In this document: positions 42,513 through 50,920 of the stretch, in pieces
Layout: each line of letters starts with the position of its first letter
Numbering within the stretch: the first letter of the stretch is position 1
NCBI GenBank assembly: GCA_963743275.1
Contig: CAVUPB010000011.1
Span: 110,745 to 174,744, forward strand
Direction: 5' to 3'
Source of the DNA: JALYLC01 sp963743275
GTDB taxonomy: Bacteria; Actinomycetota; Thermoleophilia; Gaiellales; JALYLC01
DNA length: 64,000 nt
Position numbers and translations under genes: made by a program
The notes under the pieces: model-generated
Databases searched by the model: none
Seen by the model: the letters and a program-made list of their open reading frames with translations, nothing else
What the model was told of the DNA's origin: nothing

Positions 42513-43237
42513 TGGCGGGTGACGCCGGCGCGCGCGTCATCGAGATCTCCGGCGTCAGCAAGGTCTACGAGACCGGCGAGCTGTCGGTCCACGCGCTGCG
42601 ATCCGTCAGCCTCGTCATCGACGAGGGCGAGTTCGTCGCCATCATGGGCCCGTCGGGGTCGGGCAAGACCACGCTGCTGGCGATCCTCGGCTGCCTCGAC
42701 CGTCCCAGCGAGGGCTCGTACAAGCTCGACGGCGAGGAGATGTCGACGCTCGACGAGACGCACCGGGCGCACGTTCGCGGCGCGCGGATCGGCTTCGTGT
42801 TCCAGGCCTACAACCTGCTGCCGCGCACGAACGCCTACCGCAACGTCGAGCTGCCCCTCGTCTACGCGGGAGTGCCGGCCCGGGAGCGCCGCAGCCGCGT
42901 CCTCGCCGGGCTCGCCGAGGTGGGCCTCTCCGACCGCAGCGGTCATCTCCCGACGCAGCTCTCGGGTGGCCAGCAGCAGCGCGTCGCGATCGCTCGCGCA
43001 CTCGTCGTGAAGCCGAGCGTGCTGCTGCTCGACGAGCCGACGGGCAACCTCGACTCGGCCAGCGAGGAGGAGGTGCTCGCGTTGCTCGGGCACGTCAACC
43101 GCCAGGGCGCCACGCTGGCGATGGTCACGCACTCGAACGAGGTCGCCGAGCATGCGTCGCGCATCGTGCGCCTCGCCGACGGCGTGATCGTCTCGGACGA
43201 GCCGGTGCAGCGCCCGCTCGCGCTCGGTGCCCGGTGA
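42512..43237 (+). CDS. MacB/LolD-type ABC ATPase
   Basis: A 241-residue nucleotide-binding subunit. Walker A is GPSGSGKTT, the Q-loop FVFQAYNLLPR, signature LSGGQQQRVAIARAL, Walker B VLLLDEPTGNLDS, switch His MVTHSNE. Powers the mechanotransmission-type exporter with the permease at 43234. Starts on the last base of the adaptor gene. Confidence 0.95.
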   Translation: MAGDAGARVIEISGVSKVYETGELSVHALRSVSLVIDEGEFVAIMGPSGSGKTTLLAILGCLDRPSEGSYKLDGEEMSTLDETHRAHVRGARIGFVFQAYNLLPRTNAYRNVELPLVYAGVPARERRSRVLAGLAEVGLSDRSGHLPTQLSGGQQQRVAIARALVVKPSVLLLDEPTGNLDSASEEEVLALLGHVNRQGATLAMVTHSNEVAEHASRIVRLADGVIVSDEPVQRPLALGAR

Positions 43238-44445
43238 GCGCGGCGCGCGAGTACTGGCGGATCGCGCTCGGGGCGCTGCGGGCAAACTGGTTCCGGGCCG
43301 TCCTGACGGCGCTCGGCGTCGTCATCGGCGTGGCCTCGCTGATCACGGTCACCGCCGTCAGCGCGGGCGCCTCGCACGAGATCTCGGCGAGCATCGCACG
43401 GCTCGGCGCGAACGTCATGGAGATCGACGGCGAGTTCATCAGCGTCGGCACGCGCCAGTCGGCGACCGACCGCGTGATCACGCCCGGCGACGTGGCCGAG
43501 ATCGCCAAGCTGCCGATGATCAGCCTCGTCGCGCCGCATCAGGACATCGAGAGCCAGGTCGTCTCGGCCGGGCGCTTCCGCACGAACACCTGGCTCGTCG
43601 GCATGACGCCGTCCTATTCCGCGGTCTACAACCAGCGGGTCGCGCGGGGTCGCGGCATCACGAGCGCCGACGTCAGCTTCGGGCGCGAGGTCATGCTGCT
43701 CGGACTCGACGCGGCCGCGCGCCTCTTCCCCGGGCAGGACCCGATCGGCAAGACGGTCCGCGTGGGCAGCCACGAGTTCGAGGTGGTCGGCCTGCAGTCC
43801 CGCCGCGGTCAGCTCGCCGACGAGAACCTCGACAACCGCGTGTTCGTCCCGCTGCCCGTCGTCACGCGCGTGATGGTCGGTGGCGTCAACACGGTGCATC
43901 TCTCCGTGCGCGTCACGAGCTCGTCCGAGGTCACGGCTGCCGACGACGCGATGAGCGAGGTGCTGCTGCGCCGGCACGCGCTCCCCCCGGGGTATCCCGA
44001 GGACTTCTCGGTGCAGGATCAGGCGAGCATCCTGAAGGAGGGGCAGGCCGCGTCGACGACGTTCAAGGCGCTCACGTTCGCGCTGGGCGGCATCTCGCTC
44101 CTGGTCGGCGGGATCGGCATCATGAACATGATGCTCGTGTCGGTGCACGAGCGGACGCGCGAGATCGGCATTCGCAAGTCGGTCGGGGCCACGCCGTTCA
44201 TGGTGCAGGCGCAGTTCCTGATCGAGGCGCTCGTCCTCAGCACCCTCGGCGGCGTCGCGGGCGTGCTCGCGGGCATCGGCGCGGTCAGCGCGATCGGCTC
44301 GCTGGCGGGCTGGCAGACGCTGATCCACGCGCCGTCGCTCGTGGCCGCGTTCGCGGTCGCACTCGCGATCGGGCTCGTGTTCGGCTACTACCCGGCGCGG
44401 CGCGCGTCCCGGCTCGATCCGATCGCAGCGCTCCGCTACGAATGA
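43234..44445 (+). CDS. MacB-type ABC permease (FtsX domain)
   Basis: A 403-residue four-helix permease. Helix 1 is in AVLTALGVVIGVASLITVTA, followed by the external MacB_PCD domain (about 45-245). The FtsX domain has FALGGISLLVGGIGIMNMML, VSVHERTREIGIRKSVGATP and the last helix before YYPARRASRLDPIAALRYE. The GTG at 43234 overlaps the ATPase stop. With the adaptor and ATPase it forms a MacAB-like exporter of unknown substrate. Confidence 0.95.
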   Translation: MSAAREYWRIALGALRANWFRAVLTALGVVIGVASLITVTAVSAGASHEISASIARLGANVMEIDGEFISVGTRQSATDRVITPGDVAEIAKLPMISLVAPHQDIESQVVSAGRFRTNTWLVGMTPSYSAVYNQRVARGRGITSADVSFGREVMLLGLDAAARLFPGQDPIGKTVRVGSHEFEVVGLQSRRGQLADENLDNRVFVPLPVVTRVMVGGVNTVHLSVRVTSSSEVTAADDAMSEVLLRRHALPPGYPEDFSVQDQASILKEGQAASTTFKALTFALGGISLLVGGIGIMNMMLVSVHERTREIGIRKSVGATPFMVQAQFLIEALVLSTLGGVAGVLAGIGAVSAIGSLAGWQTLIHAPSLVAAFAVALAIGLVFGYYPARRASRLDPIAALRYE

Positions 44446-44458
44446 GGGGGGTGATCCG

Positions 44459-44872
44459 GTGGACGAGCAGCTCTCGCCCGAGCAGGTAAGCGACGAAGCA
44501 GCCCTGCTGCCGATCCACGAGATCGCCGCGTACCTCTACGAGCATCTCGGACAGCGGATGACGGCGTACATCGGCGGCGTCAAGGATCCCAAGATGGTCG
44601 CGCGCTGGATCGCGCGTCAGAACCTCCCGCGCGACGAGTCGCAGATGCGGCTGCGCGAGGGCTACCAGGCCGCGCGCCTGCTCGTGGATGCCTATGGAGA
44701 CGAGACGGCGAAGGCGTGGCTCTTCGGATCGAATGCCGAGCTCGGAAGCCAGGCGCCGGCGTTCGTGCTGCGCCAGGCGCGGGCCTGGGAGGACCTGCGC
44801 CTGATCGTGCCGGCTGCGCGCGCGTTCGCGCGCGCCGAGCCCGGTCACGCCACGTCGCTCCTGCGCGGCTAG
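44459..44872 (+). CDS. MbcA/ParS (DUF2384)-like protein
   Basis: A 137-residue soluble protein starting at GTG 44459 after GAGGGGGG. Residues 25-60 look like a helix-turn-helix segment (YIGGVKDPKMVARWIARQNL). The C-terminal AWLFGSNAELGSQAPAFVLR and VPAARAFA resemble the MbcA/ParS/Xre antitoxin C-terminal domain, which ends in the same Gly-x-x-Pro-type turn. No RES-domain toxin partner is adjacent, so this is an orphan. Its TAG stop is part of the CTAG target of the downstream insertion element, leaving the gene intact. Confidence 0.6.
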   Translation: MDEQLSPEQVSDEAALLPIHEIAAYLYEHLGQRMTAYIGGVKDPKMVARWIARQNLPRDESQMRLREGYQAARLLVDAYGDETAKAWLFGSNAELGSQAPAFVLRQARAWEDLRLIVPAARAFARAEPGHATSLLRG

Positions 44873-44978
44873 ACGATTGATTCCCAACTCCTCGAGCGGC
44901 TGGTCGCGCACGGGAATCCGGGACACGCGCCCGCCCTCACGCAAGCGCACGTGTTGCCGTGCGGGCTGGTGTGTCGCC

Positions 44979-46091
44979 TCAATCGCAGGTGCTGTCGACC
45001 AGGGCTCGAGCGACTCTGGTTTCGAGTTGGGCGGGGTACCGCTGCACACCCGCGGGTAGGTCGGCGATACGCCCCTTGAGGATCGCGTCGAGACCGAGCA
45101 GCATGATCGCCGCGAAGGGGTCGAACAGTTGCGGTGCTCCAGTGCCCAGACCGGCCGCCAAGTTCACGAGGCTGCCCCGGTTGAGCAGATGCACGCGTCG
45201 GCCGTTCACTTCATACCGTTCGAGATGTCGACGCAGGTCGGTGTGGGGGTGCTGATTCAGCCAGTCGACGTCGATCTCACGGTGGCTGTGGCCGACGTTC
45301 ATGAGGATCGCGCCGTCGGGGAGGCGCTCGATCTGTGCCGCTCCGACGACGCCATCGAAACCGGTCGCGGTGACAACCACGCTGGCTCGACGAACGGCGT
45401 CATCGAAGTCGGCGACGCGGCAGCCGTGGTGCTGCGCCTGGATCAACCGAACCGGGTCGAGGTCGACCACCGTGACGTTGGCGCCCAGATCGCGGGCGCG
45501 CAGCGCAACGCCCTGACCAACGGGGCCGAACCCGACCACGACGATCTCGCGGCCGTACAGCGACAGGCCCGTTATCGCCGTGAACGCCGGCCAGGTCTCG
45601 GCGCCGACATGATGCCGATTGTGAATGAGATCCTTGAGCGCGATCCCGTTCCAGTCCAAGACCGGGAATGGGATATCGAGGCCGGCCAGGCGGTGCAAGC
45701 CGGTCGTGGTGGCCTCGAGCGCGGCAGCGGGCCGGTGGCCCGCTGCTGCTGTCGCCACGATCAGCTCACCGCCCATGTCGCACAGCGCGTCGGCTGGTTC
45801 GTTCGCGAGCCAAGCCAGTGCGTCGGCGTGCTCGACGGCAGACATGCCGGCGTGGCCGCGGATCTCGACGCCCATCGAGGCGAGGTGCGTTGCGGTGCGG
45901 TCGTCGGTGCTGTCCGGGTTGCATGGCGCCATTCGGACTCGGGCCCCGGCCTGGAGGATCGGGCCGACGATGCAGATGCTGTCGGGCATGATGTGCTGGT
46001 GACACGCCACGGTGCGGCCCGACAGGTCCGAGGCCGCGACCTCCGCGCCGAACGCGGTGGTGATCGGGTTGAGTCCACGCGATCCATTCAA
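44979..46091 (-). CDS. S-adenosylhomocysteinase-like protein, N-terminally altered
   Basis: About 370 residues in the frame opened by TTG 46091. The NAD domain is clear: GREIVVVGFGPVGQGVALRA, then VVDLDPVRLIQAQHHGCRV and ILMNVGHSHREIDVDWL. SAHH-like segments before it include ATTTGLHRL and IALKDLIHNRHHVGAE. Compared with true SAHH (EETTTG, KSKFDNLYGC), Lys and Asn are kept. The Glu next to TTTG, the Asp before Asn and the Cys appear replaced by Ala, His and Val, so catalysis may differ. A GTG at 46107 in another frame encodes TAELEWIAW, which fits the family N-terminus, so a one-base frameshift near 46075-46085 is likely. It is a passenger in the insertion element. Confidence 0.65.
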   Translation of the reverse strand: MNGSRGLNPITTAFGAEVAASDLSGRTVACHQHIMPDSICIVGPILQAGARVRMAPCNPDSTDDRTATHLASMGVEIRGHAGMSAVEHADALAWLANEPADALCDMGGELIVATAAAGHRPAAALEATTTGLHRLAGLDIPFPVLDWNGIALKDLIHNRHHVGAETWPAFTAITGLSLYGREIVVVGFGPVGQGVALRARDLGANVTVVDLDPVRLIQAQHHGCRVADFDDAVRRASVVVTATGFDGVVGAAQIERLPDGAILMNVGHSHREIDVDWLNQHPHTDLRRHLERYEVNGRRVHLLNRGSLVNLAAGLGTGAPQLFDPFAAIMLLGLDAILKGRIADLPAGVQRYPAQLETRVARALVDSTCD

Positions 46092-46115
46092 GCTCTGCGG
46101 TGTCCACGGCTCCAG

Positions 46116-46256
46116 TACATCATGGGCTTCCTAGACCGCGTGCGCAGTGGCGTCCGCCAGTGGGTCGAGTCGGTCTTCGACACGCTCAATGACCAACTCT
46201 CGCTCGAGCGCCACGGGGGTCGGACGCTCGCTGGCCTCGTCGCCTACGGCCACTAA
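46116..46256 (+). pseudogene. Transposase C-terminal fragment
   Basis: The frame encodes YIMGFLDRVRSGVRQWVESV followed by FDTLNDQLSLERHGGR. This is the conserved RQ[WRI]xE-FDTLK-QL-LE-HGGRT region near the end of IS5/IS982-group DDE transposases, including the catalytic Glu region. It is cut off after VAYGH by a TAA one base before the right inverted repeat. The front of the transposase is missing or replaced by the passenger gene. Confidence 0.7.
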
Positions 46257-46271
46257 GGAATCAATCGTCTA

Positions 46272-47599
46272 GACATCCCACGGTTGTGAATGTCAAGCGG
46301 CGGCTATGAGGGTGTGCGCCCAGGCGATCGATTCGTCGTAGGGCGTGTGGTGTTTGAGGCAGCCGTCGAGGATCCCGACGAGCCGGTTGGCGAGTGCTCG
46401 CAGGGCTTGGTGGTGCGTTGCTCCGCGTTCGCGTTGGCGGTTGTAGAGCGCTCGCGTGCCGGGTGAGCTGTTGAGCGCTGCGAAGGCCCAGAGGTAGCAG
46501 GCGTCCGCGAGTCGGCGGTTTCGGGCGATGCGTGCGAGCACGACCTGGCGGGTGCCGGAGGCGCGGGTGATGGGCGCGGTGCCGGCGTAGCAGCGGCGGG
46601 CTTTGGCATCCTGGTAGCGGTTCGGCGAGTCGCCGAATTCGGCAAGTACCCGGGCGCCGAGGACGATGCCTAGTCCGGGAAGACTGCGGAGGATCTCGGC
46701 GTCCGGGTGACTCATGAAGGCATCGGCCAGCTCGCGCTCGAGCTCAGCGATCTGGCGCGACAGCTCTTGGCTGACAGCGACCGTGGCGCGCACGCTGGCA
46801 GCGAACGCGCTCGTGATCTGCGGGCTCGCGGCGAGCTGCTCGCTGCGTAGCGCGGCTTGGATCTGCTGCGCCTTGTGATCGAGGTTGCGCTCCCGCCCCG
46901 CACGCTTGAGCGTCGAGCGCAACGCCGCGAGCGACAAGCAAGCGGCCCTCAGCCGGGCTCGGTGCGCGCGCCAGCACGGCGAGTGCGTCGCGCTCGCCGA
47001 GCTCGCCCGCGAACGCCGCGAGCGCCTGCGGGTAGAACTCGCGCAGCGTCGAGCGCAACTGATTGACCTGCCGCTGCCGCGTCCAGATCAGACCCTGGTG
47101 CGCACGAGCGAGCACCTTCACGGCTTCCGCCAGCGTGCTGTCGGCCGCGACTTCGCGGTGCTGGTGGCGGTCGGTGCGCACGAGATCGGCCAGCATCCGC
47201 GCGTCGCCAGGGTCGCTCTTGGCGCCCGAGACGGCGTGCCGATCACGGTAGCGGCTGGCGGCCAGCGGATTGATCGCGTAGACCGCGTACCCGGCCTCCA
47301 GCAACGCCGCGACCCACAACCCGCGGTCGGTCTCGATACCGATCACGACCTCACCCGGCTCAGCCGCGTGCTCGGCCAGCAACGCGTGCAACTGCGCGAT
47401 CCCGGCCAGGCCCTCTGGCACGCGTCGCTTCGCGAGCCGCTCCCCATGCTCAGCGAGCACGCACACGTCGTGGTGGGCCTCAGCCCAGTCATCCCCGACG
47501 AAGATCACCGCTCCTCCTCTCAGCTCGTCGACCATCCCAGCGAGTCAGAGAAGAACCTCAGCGACCTAATGGATCAGTGCTCACGGCACGACATCCCAC
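46272..47599 (-). mobile_element. IS110-family insertion element
   Basis: The 10-bp sequence GACATCCCAC occurs at 46272-46281 and 47590-47599, flanking the broken IS110 transposase gene on both sides. A second shared word, TCTAGAC, occurs at 46268 and 47637, so the true ends could be slightly further out. IS110 elements lack long terminal repeats, and their non-coding end near the transposase start encodes a bridge RNA. The 100-bp stretch 47536-47640 would be that end, though I cannot fold it reliably by eye. The left end abuts the IS5-like element. Confidence 0.6.
46293..47535 (-). pseudogene. IS110-family transposase, frameshifted
   Basis: The N-terminal DEDD (RuvC-like) domain runs from 47535: VIFVGDDWAEAHHDVCVLAE (Asp), GIETDRGLWV (Glu) and GAKSDPGDARMLADLVRTDR (Asp, Asp). 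The C-terminal Transposase_20 domain lies in another frame ending at 46293: ILRSLPGLGIVLGARVLAEF, AGTAPITRASGTRQV (Ser nucleophile region) and RNRRLADACYLWAFAAL. The frames join near 46944, at EGR followed by LSLAAL, with one extra base. Together they make the normal 410 residues. Either the gene is inactivated or, less likely, it uses a frameshift. Confidence 0.85.
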
Positions 47600-47667
47600 C
47601 AGCCATACGCTCTCTCGTCTACCGACGGGGGCACGGTCTAGACGTAGAGGTGCCACCTCGGCGGTCG

Positions 47668-49143
47668 TCAGTGCTCACCCGCCGGCGACTCGAAGACCAG
47701 CCTGACGAACCCGCCGGACTGATCGGGCCCCATTAGCGGCCTTCCGGTCGGACATCCCGGGCCGGCTGGTGGCCCGGTGCGAGGGAGAGCGAGCCAGACG
47801 TCTGCACCGCCTCCGGCGAGATTGACCGCATGCGCGCTGCCCCCGTGCGCCTCGGCGATCGTCCGGACGATCGAGAGCCCGAGTCCCGACCCCGCGCGCG
47901 AGCGCCCCTGCTGCGGGCGCGCGAAGCGCGTGAACGCCTCGGCGACGAAGTCGGGCGGAAAGCCCTCGCCCTCGTCGCGAACGTGCAGCTCGATGGTTCC
48001 GCCGGCCGCTCCCGCCGACAACGTGACCGCGCCGCCACCGTGCCGCAGGGCGTTCTCGACGAGATTCCCGAGCGCCTGCTCGAGCCGCATCCGGTCACCG
48101 CGCAGCCGCAGCCCGGGCGCGGAATCCGCCGACACGGGTCGCCCGGCCTCCTTTGCCCGCCACTCGAAGCGCGTGACGGTCGAGGCGAGCAGCTCGCCGA
48201 GCTCGAGCTCTTCGAGCCGCAGCTCGAGGTGGCCGCGGTCCGAGCGGGCGATCAGGAGGAGGGATTCTGCGAGCTGCGTGAGCCGGTCGACCTCGGCCGA
48301 CGATCGGCGGAGGGCGTCCTTCAGCTCCACCTCCCCCTCGCCGTGGCGCAGGGCGAGCTCGAGCTCGGTGCGCAGCAGCGCGAGCGGCGTGCGGAGCTCG
48401 TGGCCGGCGTCGGCGACGAAGGTGCGCTCGCGCTCGAGCGCCGCCTCGAGCCGGGCGAGCATCGCGTTGAGCGTCTCGCCGAGCCGCTCGACCTCGTCCC
48501 GCGTCTGCGGGACGGGCAGCCGCTCGCCGGGTCGCTCCGCGGAGATCGCTGCCGCCCGCCTGCGCATCGACTCGACGGGCCGGAGGGAGAGTCCCGCCAG
48601 TCCGTAGCCGGCGAGCGTGGCGAGCAGCAGTGCGATCGGGCCCGCGACCAGCAGCTCGTCGCGCAGGCTGCGGAGCGTCTCGGCGCGATCCTCGCGGGTG
48701 ATCCCGACCAGGAGCACCAGGGTGCGCCCGCGGCGCGTCACGTGCGTGGCGAAGATGCGGGACGGCTCGTCGAGTCCCGGAACCGAGCTGCGATTCGTGA
48801 AGATCGCACCTGCCAGCGCGCGCGTCAGCTCCTGCCCGTCGAGCAGCGGCGCGGCAGCCAGCGGCGGGGTCGCGTCGACCACGCGGCCGCGCCTGTCGAG
48901 CAGCTGCGCGTAGGTCTCGCCCGTCTCGACGAACCGGCTGCGGTGCTCGGAGGCGAGCGGGGTGCCCGGCCGGCTCGTCAAGACGGCCAGGTCGCTCGCG
49001 CGCTGGCGCAGCTGGCGGTCGAGCGCGACGGAGAGGTGCGAGCCGAGGCGGATGTAGAGGATCGCTCCGGTCACGACGAGGACGACGGCCATCGCGACGG
49101 CGAAGGCGGCCGAGACGCGCCACCGGATCGGCAGCCGTCTCAC
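47668..49143 (-). CDS. Two-component sensor histidine kinase
   Basis: A 491-residue membrane kinase. Helix 1 is at about 10-30 (VSAAFAVAMAVVLVVTGAIL), an external sensor domain spans 30-165, and helix 2 is LLVAGPIALLLATLAGYGLA. HAMP follows (LRPVESMRRRAAAIS). The H-box is FVADAGHELRTPLALLRTEL with the phosphorylated His. N-box, G1 (DEGEGFPPDF) and G2 (GSGLGLSIVRTIAEAHGGSA) are intact. GTG 49143 overlaps the regulator stop (GTGA). The last 35 residues beyond LALP are Gly/Pro-rich and end close to the IS110 element, so they may be a tail altered by insertion. Confidence 0.93.
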   Translation of the reverse strand: MRRLPIRWRVSAAFAVAMAVVLVVTGAILYIRLGSHLSVALDRQLRQRASDLAVLTSRPGTPLASEHRSRFVETGETYAQLLDRRGRVVDATPPLAAAPLLDGQELTRALAGAIFTNRSSVPGLDEPSRIFATHVTRRGRTLVLLVGITREDRAETLRSLRDELLVAGPIALLLATLAGYGLAGLSLRPVESMRRRAAAISAERPGERLPVPQTRDEVERLGETLNAMLARLEAALERERTFVADAGHELRTPLALLRTELELALRHGEGEVELKDALRRSSAEVDRLTQLAESLLLIARSDRGHLELRLEELELGELLASTVTRFEWRAKEAGRPVSADSAPGLRLRGDRMRLEQALGNLVENALRHGGGAVTLSAGAAGGTIELHVRDEGEGFPPDFVAEAFTRFARPQQGRSRAGSGLGLSIVRTIAEAHGGSAHAVNLAGGGADVWLALPRTGPPAGPGCPTGRPLMGPDQSGGFVRLVFESPAGEH

Positions 49144-49820
49144 AGCCCGCTGTCCCGGCGCAGCCGGTAGCCGGCTCCGCGGACCGTCTCGAGCGAGCGC
49201 ACGCCGAACGGCTCGTCGATCTTGCTGCGGAGGTGACGGACGTGGACGTCGACCACGTTCGAGCGGTTCTCGTATGCGAAGTCCCAGGCGTGCTCGAGGA
49301 GGTGGAGGCGCGAGAGCACCTCGTCGGGCCGGCGCATGAACGTCTCGAGCAGGGCGAACTCCTTGGACGAGAGCTCGATCGGGTGCGGTCCGCGCCAGAC
49401 CCGGCGGGTCGCCGGGTCGAGGCGCAGATCGCCGACCTCGAGCACGCCCGGGCGCTCGAGCTCGCCGCGCCGTGCGAGCGCGCGCAGGCGCGCGAGCAGC
49501 TCGGCGAACGCGAACGGCTTGACGAGGTAGTCGTCGGCGCCCGAGTCGAGGCCCGCCACGCGATCCTCGACCGAGTCGCGCGCGGTCAGCATCAGAACCG
49601 GTGCCCGCACGCCCTTGGCGCGGATGAGCCGGCAGGTCTCGAAGCCGTCGCTGCCGGGCAGCATGACGTCGAGCACGATCGCGTCGTACGCGACCGCGGC
49701 GACCATCCAGAGCGAGTCCTCGCCGCTTGCCGCGATGTCGACCGCGAAGCCCTCCTTGAGCAGGCCGTGCCGGATCAGACTCGCCATCTGCAGCTCGTCT
49801 TCGATCACCAGGACACGCAT
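49140..49820 (-). CDS. OmpR/PhoB-family response regulator
   Basis: A 226-residue regulator. The receiver has VIEDE, phospho-Asp in IVLDVMLPG, LTARDSVEDRVAGLDSGADD and YLVKPF. The winged helix has ELSSKEFALLETFMRRPDEV, SNVVDVHVRHLRSKID and TVRGAGYRL. It is co-translated with the kinase. The direct-repeat site at 49860-49891 lies just upstream in the divergent gap and recurs twice before the MacA-like gene, which identifies its probable targets. Confidence 0.95.
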   Translation of the reverse strand: MRVLVIEDELQMASLIRHGLLKEGFAVDIAASGEDSLWMVAAVAYDAIVLDVMLPGSDGFETCRLIRAKGVRAPVLMLTARDSVEDRVAGLDSGADDYLVKPFAFAELLARLRALARRGELERPGVLEVGDLRLDPATRRVWRGPHPIELSSKEFALLETFMRRPDEVLSRLHLLEHAWDFAYENRSNVVDVHVRHLRSKIDEPFGVRSLETVRGAGYRLRRDSGL

Positions 49821-49859
49821 GCGGCGATTCTCCCAGCCGTGGCGCGGCGGCGCACGCCC

Positions 49860-49891
49860 GTCATCCTGCGTTCATGTTCGGGCGGTAGCCT
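49860..49891 (+). promoter_or_regulatory. OmpR/PhoB-type operator-promoter before the ABC-2 operon
   Basis: GTCATCCTGCGTTCATGTT: TTCAT-type half sites at 49860 (first base G) and 49871, 11 bp apart, with TAGCCT at 49886-49891 exactly 10 bp after the second half. It points toward the ABC ATPase at 49963 and lies 40 bp upstream of the regulator gene on the other strand, so it could control both directions. Confidence 0.6.
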
Positions 49892-49962
49892 CGCGGCGTC
49901 CAATCGGGAGGAAGGGTGGTGGTTGCGCTGAGCGTGCGACGGTGTCCTCGCGGAGCGCCGCT

Positions 49963-50919
49963 GTGACGGCCGTGGTCGAGGCGCACGGGCTGGCCAGGAC
50001 CTACGGCTCGCTCGTCGCCGTCGACGACCTGTCCGTGTCCGTGCGCGGCGGGGAAGTGCTCGGCATGCTCGGCCCGAACGGCGCGGGCAAGACGACCGCC
50101 GTGCGCATGCTGACGACGATCCTCGCGCCGAGCCGCGGGAGCTTCTCCGTGGCGGGGATACCGCACTCGCGGCCGGGGGAGATCCGGCGCCTGATCGGGG
50201 TCCTGCCCGAGAGCGCGGGCTACCCCGGCGGCCAGACCGGCGAGGGGTACCTCGTCTACCACGCCCGCCTGCACGGTCAGTCGCGCGCGCATGCGCGCGC
50301 GACCGCGCGCTCGCTGCTCGGCGAGACCGGCCTGCGCGAGCGCGGCGGGTCGCGGATCTCCACCTACAGCCGCGGCATGCGCCAGCGGCTCGGCATCGCG
50401 CGGGCCCTCGTCAACGATCCCGTCGCCGTGTTCCTCGACGAGCCCACGCTCGGCCTCGATCCGGCCGGGCAGCGACAGGTGCTCGCGACCGTGCGCGCGA
50501 TCGCGCGCGAGCGGGGCGCGGCCGTGCTGCTGAGCACGCATCTGCTCAACGAGGTCGAGGAGAACTGCTCGCACGTGCTGATCCTCAATCGCGGCCGCGT
50601 CGTCGCCGAGGGAACGGTGGCGGAGATCGTCAGCCGCGCGGCGGCTCCCCGGCGGGTGCGGCTGCAGGTCGCGCCGGAGCACGCCGAGCGGGCGGCAGCC
50701 GCCCTCGCCCCGGTGCGCACGGTCGAGCGCGTCGACCACGCGGAGGGCCAGCCGGGCTGGCTGGTCGTCACGCTCTCGGCGCCGGGAGGCGACAACGGCG
50801 CTCCTCCGGCGAGCGAGTGCATGCGCGCGCTCCTCGACTCCGGCATCGAGCTGCGCTCGTTCGAGCTCGACGGCGCCCGCCTGAGCGATGCCTTCCTGGC
50901 GATGACCGGGGCGGTCTGA
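49963..50919 (+). CDS. ABC-2 type exporter ATPase
   Basis: A 318-residue ATPase of the CcmA/NatA type. Walker A GPNGAGKTT, Q-loop GVLPESAGYPGG, signature TYSRGMRQRLGIARAL (SRGM in place of SGG), Walker B AVFLDEPTLGLDP, switch His LLSTHLLNEVE. The C-terminal extension (about 225-318) is typical of drug/antibiotic exporters. GTG 49963 follows GGAG; GTG 49942 would add seven residues. One base separates it from the permease gene. Confidence 0.92.
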   Translation: MTAVVEAHGLARTYGSLVAVDDLSVSVRGGEVLGMLGPNGAGKTTAVRMLTTILAPSRGSFSVAGIPHSRPGEIRRLIGVLPESAGYPGGQTGEGYLVYHARLHGQSRAHARATARSLLGETGLRERGGSRISTYSRGMRQRLGIARALVNDPVAVFLDEPTLGLDPAGQRQVLATVRAIARERGAAVLLSTHLLNEVEENCSHVLILNRGRVVAEGTVAEIVSRAAAPRRVRLQVAPEHAERAAAALAPVRTVERVDHAEGQPGWLVVTLSAPGGDNGAPPASECMRALLDSGIELRSFELDGARLSDAFLAMTGAV

Positions 50920-50920
50920 G

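Larger units (their letters stand above)
44869..46272. mobile_element. 1.4-kb IS5-like element with 12-bp inverted repeats, CTAG target duplication and a passenger gene
   Basis: CTAG ACGATTGATTCC at 44869-44884 is the exact reverse complement of GGAATCAATCGT CTAG at 46257-46272. CTAG is the target duplication typical of some IS5-group elements, leaving 12-bp terminal repeats. Inside, a plus-strand transposase C-terminal fragment (46116-46256) ends one base before the right repeat. An S-adenosylhomocysteinase-like gene lies on the minus strand. At the left, 44885-44978 is also open in the plus strand and may be a transposase N-terminal remnant. Base composition is lower in G+C than the surroundings. 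Confidence 0.7.

Noticed and set aside
47536..47667. A defined bridge RNA gene at the IS110 end
   Set aside because: I could not establish a reliable fold or guide loops by eye, so it is mentioned only as an expectation.
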